Assembly: GCA_903845935.1 (NCBI GenBank)
Contig: CAIMZI010000118.1
Coordinates: 1-64,000, forward strand
Reading direction: 5' to 3'
Length of the DNA stretch: 64,000 nucleotides
Origin: an uncultured beta proteobacterium
GTDB lineage: Bacteria; Pseudomonadota; Gammaproteobacteria; Burkholderiales; Burkholderiaceae_C
Numbering within the stretch: position 1 is the first letter of the stretch; the number at the start of each line of letters is the position of its first letter. Made by a program: the position numbers and the translations under genes. Under the pieces are notes generated by a model, which was not told the origin of the DNA, did not search any database, and saw nothing but the letters and a program-made list of their open reading frames with translations. Of this stretch, positions 1 to 9,374 are shown piece by piece.

Positions 1-123
1 CATGTCAAGCGTCTGCGTGAAGCGCTGGGTGCTGCGGGCACCATGGTGGAGACTGTGCGCGGTGCCGGTTACCGCCTGACCGCCAAGCCCCTGGTGCCGG
101 TGGCTGAAAAAAGCAGCGCCTGA
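1..123 (+). CDS. phoB: C-terminal end of OmpR/PhoB-type response regulator (partial, runs off left edge)
   Basis: Frame 1 reads HVKRLREALGAAGTMVETVRGAGYRLTAKP...*, a winged-helix C-terminus, immediately upstream of a PhoR-like kinase. Confidence 0.75.
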   Translation, partial: HVKRLREALGAAGTMVETVRGAGYRLTAKPLVPVAEKSSA

Positions 124-159
124 GCCTTGCAGGCCTGGGCCAAGAGATTACATTAGCCC

Positions 160-1476
160 ATGTTTTGGCGTGCGATTACCTTTGTTATGTGCCAGGCCCT
201 GGTGGGACTGGCGGTTTACCTGCTGGATGCGGGGCCGCAGCGTCTGACGCTGGCCCTGCTGGCGGCCTTGTTGGGCAGTTATGCCTGGTTGGTGTTCGAC
301 ACCCTGCGCGGTATGCGCCTGCTCAAGTGGCTGCGAGATGGCGACACCTCGGACATTCCGCTGGGCAGCGGTTACTGGGGTGAGCTATTTGACCGGGTGC
401 GCAAGCTGGTGCGCCTGCGCGACCGGGCGGTGCAAGACAGCGCCAACCGTTTGCAGGAGTTCCTGGCCGCACTGCAGGCCTCACCCAATGGTGTGCTGCT
501 GCTCGACCACGAGGGCCGCATTGAATGGCTGAATCAGACTGCGGCCGAGCATTTCGGTCTCGATGCCCGCCGCGACATGCTGCAGCATCTGGGCAATCTG
601 GTGCGCGACCCGGCCTTTGCCGCTTACTTTGCTGCGCGCGACTTTCGCGACGATGTGGTGATGCCGGGGCGCAACAGCTCCAACGCCATACCGGTCAAGC
701 TCTCGGTCCACATGCATCCCTATGGCGAGGGGCGCAGCCTGCTGCTGTCGCGCGACATCACGGCGGTGGAGCAGGCCGAGGCCATGCGGCGCGACTTTGT
801 GGCCAATGTGTCGCATGAGATCCGTACCCCGCTGACGGTGCTGGCGGGCTTTGTCGAGACGCTGCAGTCGCTGCGACTCGACGAGGACGAGCGCGAGCGT
901 TATTTGGGGCTGATGGCTGTGCAGGCGACACGCATGCAGACCCTGGTCAGCGATTTGCTGACGCTCTCCAGGTTGGAGGGCAGTCCGCTGCCACCGGCGC
1001 AGGATTGGCATGCGCTGTCCATTTTGATGGCGCAATGCGAGCAGGAGGCACATGAACTCTCGGCTCTGCTGTGGGGCAAGGCGCACGAGCTACAGTTCAG
1101 GTTGGAAGGACCGCTGGAAATTGCTGGTTCCCTGTCGGAGTTGCACAGCGCCATGTCGAACCTGATTGGCAATGCGGTGCGTTACTCCGCGCCGGACAAG
1201 CCGATTGCGGTGCGTTGGACCGGCCTGCCCAACGGTGGCGCGGTGTTCAGCGTGCAAGACCATGGCGCGGGCATTGCACCCGAACATCTGCCGCGCCTGA
1301 CAGAGCGCTTTTACCGGGTTGACCGCAGTCGCTCGCGCGAGACCGGCGGCACCGGACTGGGCCTGGCCATCGTTAAGCATGTGGCACAGCGCCATGGCGC
1401 CGAGCTGGGCATAGAGAGTGCGCAGGGCAAGGGCGCCTGCTTCTCCATCGCCTTTGCGGCACAGCGGGTGCGCTAG
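160..1476 (+). CDS. phoR: Phosphate regulon sensor histidine kinase PhoR
   Basis: N-terminal TM segments, PAS, H-box FVANVSHEIRTPLTVLAGFVETL, HATPase GGTGLGLAIVKHV; follows phoB end. Confidence 0.9.
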   Translation: MFWRAITFVMCQALVGLAVYLLDAGPQRLTLALLAALLGSYAWLVFDTLRGMRLLKWLRDGDTSDIPLGSGYWGELFDRVRKLVRLRDRAVQDSANRLQEFLAALQASPNGVLLLDHEGRIEWLNQTAAEHFGLDARRDMLQHLGNLVRDPAFAAYFAARDFRDDVVMPGRNSSNAIPVKLSVHMHPYGEGRSLLLSRDITAVEQAEAMRRDFVANVSHEIRTPLTVLAGFVETLQSLRLDEDERERYLGLMAVQATRMQTLVSDLLTLSRLEGSPLPPAQDWHALSILMAQCEQEAHELSALLWGKAHELQFRLEGPLEIAGSLSELHSAMSNLIGNAVRYSAPDKPIAVRWTGLPNGGAVFSVQDHGAGIAPEHLPRLTERFYRVDRSRSRETGGTGLGLAIVKHVAQRHGAELGIESAQGKGACFSIAFAAQRVR

Positions 1477-1617
1477 CCGAAAGCTATTTCGGCAGCCTGT
1501 GCGCCACTACGCTGGCCGCAAAATACCCACTTTACGGTATCTACAGCGCAGCCGATCTCGGTCAGAATTCCATCCACGCCGGGACATCTGCTTCGATGGA
1601 AGCGGCACCTTGCGCAT

Positions 1618-1656
1618 GCGGCTAGGGCTGACTTCCATCAATCAGCCGCTTTTTTG
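1618..1656 (+). terminator. Putative intrinsic terminator downstream of phoR
   Basis: GCGGCT...AGCCGC with about 20-nt loop followed by TTTTTTT. Confidence 0.5.
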
Positions 1657-1770
1657 TCAATATTTAGTAAAGCTTTTGTAAATGTCAGCCGGAGCAAAAT
1701 CGACCACTGGATTAGAACGCGCTGCTCCAGCATGCATGCACGCTAGATCAATCTCTTTGCGCGTGAGCCG

Positions 1771-2220
1771 ATGCAAAACTTAAAAGCCCTGATCTACGTT
1801 TCCACTGCGGCGGAGCACATTCAGGCCATGGATGTGGCACGCATCATCGAGCGCTCGGAAGAAAACAATAAGCGCTCCGGTGTTTGTGGCATGTTGCTCT
1901 ATTCCAAGGGTCAATTCATGCAGTGCATCGAAGGAACGACCATGGGGGTAGAGCATACCCTTGGAAAGATACTCCAATCTTGTCTGCACCACAGCGTTGT
2001 CGAATTGTTTAAGGGAGAGGTCACCGAGCGGCGTTTTTCAAGCTGGGATTGGGCTTATTATTCGGGTAGCACCAAGCAGTTTTCATCGCCAGAAATACAG
2101 TATTTTCTGGAAAGCAGGGCTTGCACCGATCCCGTTCAGAAGAATCACATTGAACAATCCATTCTCACTACATTTTGGCAGGGCTCTGCCGATAGCAATC
2201 ACTTCTGGACTTCCCGGTGA
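1771..2220 (+). CDS. BLUF-domain (blue-light, FAD) photoreceptor, short form
   Basis: LIYVSTA N-terminus with conserved Tyr, ENNKRSGVCGMLLYSKGQFMQCIEG with conserved Asn/Gln, and RRFSSWDWAY; matches BLUF core. Confidence 0.88.
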   Translation: MQNLKALIYVSTAAEHIQAMDVARIIERSEENNKRSGVCGMLLYSKGQFMQCIEGTTMGVEHTLGKILQSCLHHSVVELFKGEVTERRFSSWDWAYYSGSTKQFSSPEIQYFLESRACTDPVQKNHIEQSILTTFWQGSADSNHFWTSR

Positions 2221-2249
2221 TTGCCTTGGTTATTTTGTGACGCGGATGC

Positions 2250-4124
2250 ATGGCACACACTGAGCTGCGGGAAGACCCCCCTTCTCTGGCTCCACAGGGT
2301 GTCGCTGCCAGAATCTTGCAGGCCTGCCAGCAGGAGTCGTGCTCGCTCTCCACGTTGGCAACTCTGGTGACAGAAGACCCGGTCCTAGGCGCCAGACTGC
2401 GCCGGTTTTGCACCGCAGCCAAGGGGCTGAGTTCGGGCGATCCGATAGGCGATTGCATAGGCCTGCTGGGTGTGACGGCGGTGAAAAATCTGGCGCTGGT
2501 GTTTTCGCTATGGGACCAGCACCGCAACGGCCCCTGTCGGGGTTTTGACTACCGCCGGTATTGGAGCGAAGTGTTGCTGACCTACTTCATCATGATGGAG
2601 ATGCAGGAGGAGGAAACACCGCGCGTGGCCCATGAGACCGGCACCTGGGCGATGCTGTCTAGCCTGGGCTGTCTCGCCCTGGCAACGACCCATCCCCTGG
2701 AATATACCGAGATCTTGGGCTGTGGTGGCGAGTTGGCGGCGCTGGAGGACGCCCGGTTGAACACCAACCATCTGCGCCTGAGCGTGGAACTGTTGACCCC
2801 CTGGGGACTTCCCAGTAGCTTGGCCGGTCGCGTCTTGGCGCAACAGGAGCCGGGCCGGATGGTAGAAGATGGCGCACCCGCCACGTCCTTTGCCGTGGAT
2901 GTCTGGCATTTTTCCTGCCGTACCGCCCGGCAGTTGTGCCAGGCCAAGGAACAAGCCGGCAGCCTGGCGAGTGTGCTGTTTGCCTTTGCCAATGCTTATG
3001 GCAAGTCGCATGCGCAGCTGATCACCAAAATCCAGCAAGCCGTTGCCAAGTCGCTGGCTGCTGCCGAAGCGCTCGGGCTCGAACTCTCGGTCACCTCCGT
3101 GATGCCGCTTGGCAAGCTGCCTGACGGTACGGCTAACAGCGTGGCAGACAGCTGGCTGCGGATTCTGATTGTCGAGGATGACCCGATTGTTCGCACCCTG
3201 TTGGAAACCTGGCTCAAGGTCCAGGTCGGCCATAGCGTGATTTCGGCCGACAACGGAGAGCAGGCGTTGGAGCTGGCACGTCAGCACTTGCCGCAGTTGA
3301 TCATCACAGATTGGAGCATGCCGGTCATGGACGGCATTGCGTTTTGCAAGGCGCTGCGGCAAGCCGATTGGGGCAAGAGTATTTATGTGCTGATGCTCAC
3401 CGCATCCAGCGGCGACGACGACCTGGTGGAAGCCTTTGAGGCCGGCGTGGATGACTTTTTGCTCAAGCCGGTCAAGCGCCAGGCGCTGGGCGCCAGACTG
3501 CAGGCCGCCTGGCGCTATATCCACTTTCGGGAACAATGGCGGCAGGACAATCAACGGTTGGTACATGCCAATGAACAACTGGAGTTGAAGAATCGGCAAC
3601 TGCAACTCCATTCCACAGCCGATACCCTGACCGGGCTACCCAACCGACGCGCCGGTCAGCGGGCACTGACGCAGGCCATGAGTGCGGCGCAACGCCACGG
3701 TTTGCAAATGTGCGTGTTCTGCTTTGATCTGGATTGCATGCAATTGCTGCAGGACAGTGCCGGCCATGTCACGGGCGACGAGATCTTGCAGCTGATAGGG
3801 GTCACGGTGCAACAGACGCTGCGCAATGAAGACACGGTGTGCCGTTGGGGTGAGGATGCTTTCCTGATCATTGCACCAGGAACCGCTGTGGCCGATGGCA
3901 TCAAGGCCGCACAACGATTGCGCGAAGCGGTGGTCGGCCACCTGATCGCGCTGGAATCCAGTTCGATCAGCGTCACCATCCACATTGGCGTGGCCTGCTG
4001 GGATGCGGAGTCCAAAAGCCGGGAGCAGCTCTTGCTTGAGGTGGAGCAGGCCTTGGGCGCGGCCAAGCAGGCGGGGAAAAACCGCATCGCGGTGTTGGTG
4101 GATGAGAGAACGCAGCTTATTTGA
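2250..4124 (+). CDS. HDOD - receiver - degenerate GGDEF signalling protein
   Basis: N-terminal HDOD-like region; REC with ILIVEDDPIVRTLL, IITDWSMPVMDG, LMLTAS, KPVKRQ; C-terminal GGDEF fold with GEDAF at the active site and RNED at the I-site. Confidence 0.8.
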   Translation: MAHTELREDPPSLAPQGVAARILQACQQESCSLSTLATLVTEDPVLGARLRRFCTAAKGLSSGDPIGDCIGLLGVTAVKNLALVFSLWDQHRNGPCRGFDYRRYWSEVLLTYFIMMEMQEEETPRVAHETGTWAMLSSLGCLALATTHPLEYTEILGCGGELAALEDARLNTNHLRLSVELLTPWGLPSSLAGRVLAQQEPGRMVEDGAPATSFAVDVWHFSCRTARQLCQAKEQAGSLASVLFAFANAYGKSHAQLITKIQQAVAKSLAAAEALGLELSVTSVMPLGKLPDGTANSVADSWLRILIVEDDPIVRTLLETWLKVQVGHSVISADNGEQALELARQHLPQLIITDWSMPVMDGIAFCKALRQADWGKSIYVLMLTASSGDDDLVEAFEAGVDDFLLKPVKRQALGARLQAAWRYIHFREQWRQDNQRLVHANEQLELKNRQLQLHSTADTLTGLPNRRAGQRALTQAMSAAQRHGLQMCVFCFDLDCMQLLQDSAGHVTGDEILQLIGVTVQQTLRNEDTVCRWGEDAFLIIAPGTAVADGIKAAQRLREAVVGHLIALESSSISVTIHIGVACWDAESKSREQLLLEVEQALGAAKQAGKNRIAVLVDERTQLI

Positions 4125-4692
4125 GCTTGCGCGCTGGAGCTGGCTTCAAGCCCGGTAGCAACGGACCTGTGGCCGGCGCAGAAAAGCCGGCACCTACCGA
4201 GAGCTGCGGATTGGCAGCAGGTAAGGCCGAACGGAACACCCATTCAGAGTAGCGCGTCTTGTCCAGAAAATCCTTGTCACGCAAGGCAAAACCAGATTGT
4301 TTGAGTGCGCTGTCGCCCGACTGGCTGTAGACTCCCACGAGTTGTCCACCGGGCAGCCGCATCTCGCCCCAATCGGCTGCGCGTGTCATCGGATCGACAT
4401 AGGCCTTTCGCAAATGGTGCATTGGCTTGTCTGGTGCGCGCGTGTCATCCACCAGCTCATCGAGCGTCAAAGGAAAGCGCCGCGCCGCCGGTGGCGACTG
4501 CAGGTAAAAGCGGGTGATCGCAAGGCGATACTGGTTGCCCACAAACAGCAGCTCCTGTTCGCGCTCGCGCTGGCTGGTCAGCGTCCAGACCTCGGCCGTC
4601 GCGCCCAGGCCCACGCCAATAATGACTAGCCCGATCAGCAGGGCGAGATAGACAAAGCCGCCTTCGCGCGCGGCGGACCTACCAGTCCGCAT
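4117..4692 (-). CDS. Atypical pseudopilin-like protein of the secretion cluster (no Glu+5)
   Basis: MRTGRSAAREGGFVYLALLIGLVIIGVGL N-terminus; last gene of the operon; start inferred inside longer ORF 4117..4812. Confidence 0.65.
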   Translation of the reverse strand: MRTGRSAAREGGFVYLALLIGLVIIGVGLGATAEVWTLTSQREREQELLFVGNQYRLAITRFYLQSPPAARRFPLTLDELVDDTRAPDKPMHHLRKAYVDPMTRAADWGEMRLPGGQLVGVYSQSGDSALKQSGFALRDKDFLDKTRYSEWVFRSALPAANPQLSVGAGFSAPATGPLLPGLKPAPARKLK

Positions 4693-5083
4693 AGGGTATG
4701 CCGTCGGCGCTGGCACCTGGCGCACCGCTGATGAGGTTGTAAACGCCCGTGCCCTGCGCATCCGGCGGGGACACCAGCACCCAGGAGGTGGAACTTTCGG
4801 CAATCGGATCAAAGGGCAGGGTGCGCAGGTAGCGCTTGCTCACCAACTCATCGAGTTGATCCGGGTAGTGACCGGTATCGGCGTGAAATTTGTCCAGTGC
4901 ATCCCGCGTCGCTGCCAGATTGGCCTTGAGCACGGTCTCCTTGCTGCGCTCTATGGAGCGAAAATAGCGCGGCGCTGCCAGGCTCAACAGCAGGCTGACA
5001 ATGGTCATCACCACCATCAGTTCGATCAGGGTAAAGCCCGAGCGTCTGGCGCGCGAACCTGCTGCTGGCAAGTACATCACCAT
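4679..5083 (-). CDS. Type II secretion pseudopilin (GspG-like)
   Basis: RRSGFTLIELMVVMTIVSLLLSLAAPRYF prepilin motif, DTGHYPDQLDEL. Confidence 0.85.
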   Translation of the reverse strand: MVMYLPAAGSRARRSGFTLIELMVVMTIVSLLLSLAAPRYFRSIERSKETVLKANLAATRDALDKFHADTGHYPDQLDELVSKRYLRTLPFDPIAESSTSWVLVSPPDAQGTGVYNLISGAPGASADGIPYADW

Positions 5084-5571
5084 TCCTTGTAGGGCACGCC
5101 ATTGAGGCCTATGCCTGGCGCTTGCGAGTAGACATCAAACACATCGACGCCGGGCTGTGGCTTGTCGTGCGGACTGGCGTAGCTGCGTAGGCCCCAGATG
5201 CTGGTGCCGGCTTCGGCTGCCACCGTTGCGAAGGGGTCGGCCGGAATACGGCGCAGAAAAATCAGCTTGCTGGCTTGCGACGGACTCTTGGCGTCACTCA
5301 CGCCATCGACCAATATTTCCAGGCTGGGTGGGTAACCCGAGCCCTTGGTGGTCTCGACCACGCGACCCTCATCCACCGCCTGTTTGTAGCTGTCAATCGC
5401 GCTGCGGATCTGGCGCAGTGCCACGCGCAGCTCCTGCTCGTGGCTGCGCCGTTCGGTCAGTTCCAGCAGGGGGAAGGCCACGGTGGACAGCAGACCGACG
5501 ATGGCCACGGTGACCAGCATTTCAATTAGCGTGAAGCCGCGCAGGTGCGGGGCCGAACGGCACAGCCTCAT
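5077..5571 (-). CDS. Type II secretion pseudopilin (GspG/H-like)
   Basis: LRGFTLIEMLVTVAIVGLLSTVAFP prepilin motif; ATG at 5571 overlaps secretin stop; ORF track start is upstream. Confidence 0.85.
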   Translation of the reverse strand: MRLCRSAPHLRGFTLIEMLVTVAIVGLLSTVAFPLLELTERRSHEQELRVALRQIRSAIDSYKQAVDEGRVVETTKGSGYPPSLEILVDGVSDAKSPSQASKLIFLRRIPADPFATVAAEAGTSIWGLRSYASPHDKPQPGVDVFDVYSQAPGIGLNGVPYKEW

Positions 5572-7580
5572 GGTGTGGGCTTCTCTTCCGGCTCCGGCTC
5601 CGGCGCCGCAGCCTGGGCTGGTTGCGTGGCTTCGGGCGCCGTCACCATCGGCGTTTGCAGGGGCACGATTGGCAGCGTACCCATCGCCGTCGGAGCCGCT
5701 GGAGCTGGAGTAGCCGGTGTTGCAGGAGTAGCCGGTGTTGCAGGAGCAGCCGGTGTTGCAGGAGCAGCAGCGGGGTTTGGTGTGGCCAGCGGTGCCCGGG
5801 CGGCCGCAGCGCTGACGGGTGCCTTGGACGCTACGCCCTGGCGTGGTCCAAAGCGCATATTGCTTTCGGTGCCCGACCACATTTCCAGCAGGTCGTTGTC
5901 TATTTGTTTGCTGTTGCGAACAATGCGCGGCGTGATGGAAATGATGACTTCCTTTTTGTTCTTTTCGTCGGTCTGGGTACCAAACAAGCGGCCCAGGATG
6001 GGGATATCGCCGAAGCCCGGAATGCGGGTGGCGCCGGTGCGGTCCTGGTCCTGGATCAGGCCGCCAATGATTTCGGTCTGCCCGTCCTTGAGGCGCAGCA
6101 CCGTGTTCACGCTGCGCGTGCTGATGGTGTAGGCAATGGTGCCGTTTTTGGCCGCGTCCGGGTTCTGGCCGCTGTTGGAGCTGACCTCCAGCGCCAGCCG
6201 GATGGCAACCTCGCCGTCGGCATAAATGGTGGGCTCGACCTCGATCTTGATGCCCACGTCCACATACTGGATGTTGGTGTTGTAGACCGGCGAAGTGGTG
6301 GCCGCTCCCGGCACCGCCGCGGTGGAGATCACCGGCAGGCGGTCGCCGACCAAAAATTTGGCCTTTTCCTTGTTGCGTACGCGGATGCGGGGTGTGGCCA
6401 GGTCGTTGATGTCGGAGTCGGTTTTCTTGGCGTTGATGGCGCCGCTCAAGGGCGAGACATTGACGTCCGCCGAGCTCAGCGCGCGGAACTGTTGCAGCGT
6501 CATGCCGCTGGTGCTGGCGCCAAAGCTGGTGGGCAGGTCAATACCCAGGGCCATCAGCCTGGCATGCGACACCTCCATCACATCCACCTCCAGCATCACC
6601 TCGGGTTCGGGCTGGTCCATGGCGGAAATCAGCTTCTCGATCAGGCGGATGATCTGCGGCGTGTCGCGTACCACCAGGGCATTGGTCTTTTCGTCAATGA
6701 ACATATCCTTGGTCTTGACCATGGTTTTGACCATGGCCATCACGTTCTTGGGGTCGGCATTGGTCATGGAAAAGCGGCGAATCTTGAGCTCGGCGTAATC
6801 GCGCGACTTGGCCTCGGTGTCCGGGTAAATCAAAAACGAGTTCTCGCCCATCACCCGTTTGGCGGTCTGGGTTTGCATCAGGATCAGGTCGATCGCCTCT
6901 TCAACCGGCGTATCGCGCACAAAGATGCTGACCTTCAGGTCGCTCTTGACGTCCTTGTCAAACAGGATGTTCAGGCCGGTGGTGCGGGCAATTGCCTCCA
7001 TCACCATACGCAGATTGGCATCGCGGAACTGCAGCGTCACGGGCTTGCGGCCCTTGAGGTTTAGGCTCACGCCATTGAGCGAATTGTTTTGCGTGGCCTC
7101 GGCAATCTGGGTGCGCAGTTGCTGTGCCCGCGGCTGGGTCGGATTTTCCACCAGCACCCGAGCCAGCAGGTTGGAGGCCTGCTCCAGTTCGCCCTTGCCA
7201 TAGAGCAGGGCGGCCTCATCCAGCCGAGTGGCTTGCTTGCGCTCATGTGTGATGTCATTGATCGCCTGGGCCGCAGCGATATGGCCCGGATCCAACGCCA
7301 GCACCTTGGCATAGCGAGCCTGGGCCAAATCCCAACGCTCCGCCGTTTCGTCGCGCCGGCCCTCTGACATCATCCGCTGGGTGATCTGGTCGCGCTGCAG
7401 CAGCCAGTCCTTCTTGAAGTCTGCATTGCCCGGGTCGGCCAGCTTGGCCTGCGCCAGCTTGCCCAGGCCCTCTTCTATTTTGCCCTCGTCAATCAGGCTC
7501 ACGCCCTCGCGGTGCAGGCGTTCACCGGCGCAGGCCGTCAGTACCAGGGCCAGACAAAAAATGGATAAGGTGCGGAACAT
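5568..7580 (-). CDS. gspD: Secretin (GspD/MshL/PilQ family) lipoprotein with N-terminal TPR-like region
   Basis: Lipobox LTACAGE, secretin N1-like domains, C-terminal NTVLRLKDGQTEIIGGLIQDQDRTGATRIPGFGDIPILGRLFGT. Confidence 0.92.
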   Translation of the reverse strand: MFRTLSIFCLALVLTACAGERLHREGVSLIDEGKIEEGLGKLAQAKLADPGNADFKKDWLLQRDQITQRMMSEGRRDETAERWDLAQARYAKVLALDPGHIAAAQAINDITHERKQATRLDEAALLYGKGELEQASNLLARVLVENPTQPRAQQLRTQIAEATQNNSLNGVSLNLKGRKPVTLQFRDANLRMVMEAIARTTGLNILFDKDVKSDLKVSIFVRDTPVEEAIDLILMQTQTAKRVMGENSFLIYPDTEAKSRDYAELKIRRFSMTNADPKNVMAMVKTMVKTKDMFIDEKTNALVVRDTPQIIRLIEKLISAMDQPEPEVMLEVDVMEVSHARLMALGIDLPTSFGASTSGMTLQQFRALSSADVNVSPLSGAINAKKTDSDINDLATPRIRVRNKEKAKFLVGDRLPVISTAAVPGAATTSPVYNTNIQYVDVGIKIEVEPTIYADGEVAIRLALEVSSNSGQNPDAAKNGTIAYTISTRSVNTVLRLKDGQTEIIGGLIQDQDRTGATRIPGFGDIPILGRLFGTQTDEKNKKEVIISITPRIVRNSKQIDNDLLEMWSGTESNMRFGPRQGVASKAPVSAAAARAPLATPNPAAAPATPAAPATPATPATPATPAPAAPTAMGTLPIVPLQTPMVTAPEATQPAQAAAPEPEPEEKPTP
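5707..5760. repeat. 18-bp tandem repeat, 3 copies, in the Pro/Ala/Thr tail of the secretin gene
   Basis: (GGAGTAGCCGGTGTTGCA) x3 with one T/C variant; encodes ATPATP units. Confidence 0.85.
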
Positions 7581-7594
7581 GGTGGGTCTATGCC

Positions 7595-8137
7595 TCAGGG
7601 GGGAGTAGCCAGGGACTGGGGCGTGCCCAGCGGCAAATAGGTGAACAGCACGCGGGCGGGCTCAATGCGTTCGATGCGGTAGTTGGTTTCAATCACGTCG
7701 CCCTGGGCGGCCGTCAGCACGCGGTTGCCACGCGACAGAATGACCAGCTGCAGGCTGCCTTCGCTGTACTTGCCCAGAAAGACAAAGGGCAGGGCTGGCG
7801 CGGTGGGAGCGGGCGGCGGTGGCGGCGGGCCGGGCGGCGGCGCAGGAGGAGGAGGTGGCGGCGCCAGCACCCAGGTGCTTTGCGCGAACAGTTCGCCGGC
7901 CAGGCCCTCACCGACCGTCGGCCGCTCTGCCGGGACTGTCAGCTGATTGCCCATGACCGCCGGTGGCTGGCGTTCGGCCTGGCCCTGGACCGGACTGCTG
8001 GCGGCAGCCGTGGGCGTCTTGGTGGACTTGACGGCTTCAGACACCGTCGCCGCTTCCTCATGCGGTGCGAACCACAGCAGCAGCGCGGTCAGCACGGCAG
8101 CAGCCAGCATCAGCAGGCGGGGGCGTGTGATGTTCAT
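7595..8137 (-). CDS. Inner-membrane GspC/PilP-like protein with polyproline linker
   Basis: One TM, PPPPPPAPPPGPPPPPPAP linker, C-terminal FVFLGKYSEGSLQLVILSRGNRVLTAAQGDVIETNYRIERIEPARVLFTYLPLG, typical HR/PilP domain. Confidence 0.75.
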   Translation of the reverse strand: MNITRPRLLMLAAAVLTALLLWFAPHEEAATVSEAVKSTKTPTAAASSPVQGQAERQPPAVMGNQLTVPAERPTVGEGLAGELFAQSTWVLAPPPPPPAPPPGPPPPPPAPTAPALPFVFLGKYSEGSLQLVILSRGNRVLTAAQGDVIETNYRIERIEPARVLFTYLPLGTPQSLATPP

Positions 8138-8691
8138 GGTGTGCTATCCACAAACAACACGAAAACCAGCCTGGCATCGACGTTGTCGTCGCTGACCTTG
8201 TCACGCTTAAAGCTGGCGCTTTCCAGTGCCACCGTGTTGTCGGCCTTGAGCGCGCGGTCGACAAAGTTGATCAGCTGCTTGAAGCTGCCCTTGAGCGGCA
8301 GCGCCACGCGAAAGCGCTGCAGCCGCTCGCTGCCCTGGCCCACCAGCGCATAGTCGCCGCTCTCCAGCACCACGCCGCTTTCATCGGCTGCACGGTACAG
8401 CCTTTGCAGGGCCTGCGGTACCTTGGCTGCAGGTGAAAAGCTGCGGTAGAAAAGGTCTAGTTGCTCCTCTTGCGGCAGCACAGAGGCCGCCGGCAGACTG
8501 GTCCGGGTGGCGTCCTGCTGCTGCAGGGCCGCCAAGGTGCGCTCCAGTTGCAGCTGCTCCAAATCGCCCGCATGCAGCAGAAAAATCCAGACCGCCAGAG
8601 CCGCCAATAGCAGCGCCAGCCCGGCGCAACCCGTTACGCCGAGTTGTGCGGCACGGTATTGCAGTTGGCGTTGTAGTGCGATGCGGTTCAT
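8134..8691 (-). CDS. PilO/GspM-like secretion protein
   Basis: Single N-terminal TM, coiled-coil, ferredoxin-like C-terminus; overlaps neighbours by 4 nt; real start ATG 8691 inside ORF 8134..9267. Confidence 0.65.
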   Translation of the reverse strand: MNRIALQRQLQYRAAQLGVTGCAGLALLLAALAVWIFLLHAGDLEQLQLERTLAALQQQDATRTSLPAASVLPQEEQLDLFYRSFSPAAKVPQALQRLYRAADESGVVLESGDYALVGQGSERLQRFRVALPLKGSFKQLINFVDRALKADNTVALESASFKRDKVSDDNVDARLVFVLFVDSTP

Positions 8692-9374
8692 GGGGCGGTA
8701 CTCCGCTTGGAGCTCAGGTGCAAACGGGTGTCGCTCAGGGACTTGGCCAGGCGCAGTTGCACCGGGCGCTCCACGCTGTCCAACGGCTTGGGCTCGGCGC
8801 GAACCACGGCGGGCGGCGGGTTGCTCACGGCTGCCGGCCTTGTTTCTGTGGTACTCCACTTGGCGCTGAGGCGGAACCGGATCGGCTTTTCTGGCAGGGC
8901 GCGGTTGATGAGGTGTGACTGCAGCGTCACTCCGGAGAAGCCCGCGCTGTCCTGCAGGGTGGCTACAAATTTCAACATGGCGCCCATGTCGCGCGCCTCG
9001 GCCAAGACCACCAGTTGGCCTTTTTGTGCATCGGGCTCGACGCTGATCAGTGCCACGCGGCTCTCTGCTGCGGTCTGTCCCAGCGACAGGAAAAAGCGGC
9101 TCCAGGGCAGATTGAGTTGTTGTGACACGGTTTGCGCGCGTTGCCAGGCGATTGTCATTTCGGCCGGCTTCATGCGAGCGACCGGCAGCTGGCTGCCCAT
9201 GCGCGCACGTTGCTCCTGCACCTCTTGGCGCGCCGCGAGTAACTGCGGTGCGCTGACCAGCTGCCATTGCGCCAGTGTGCCAAACAGGCAGGCCGTGCCC
9301 AGCAGCGCCATGGCCCAGCGCAGCAGTTGGCGGCCCCGGCTTGGCGCGACCAGGTCGAAGTAAAGGCTCTTCAT
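8688..9374 (-). CDS. PilN/GspL-C-like secretion protein
   Basis: Short cytoplasmic N-terminus, TM, periplasmic domain; position between PilM-like and PilO-like genes. Confidence 0.65.
   Translation of the reverse strand: MKSLYFDLVAPSRGRQLLRWAMALLGTACLFGTLAQWQLVSAPQLLAARQEVQEQRARMGSQLPVARMKPAEMTIAWQRAQTVSQQLNLPWSRFFLSLGQTAAESRVALISVEPDAQKGQLVVLAEARDMGAMLKFVATLQDSAGFSGVTLQSHLINRALPEKPIRFRLSAKWSTTETRPAAVSNPPPAVVRAEPKPLDSVERPVQLRLAKSLSDTRLHLSSKRSTAP

Noticed and set aside
5701-5770. Short tandem repeat considered as a CRISPR array
   Set aside because: No spacers; units are contiguous 18-bp copies within a coding frame
5622-7064. 480-aa plus-strand ORF opposite the secretin gene
   Set aside because: Shadow ORF; low-complexity Arg/Gly/His sequence, secretin on minus strand is unambiguous
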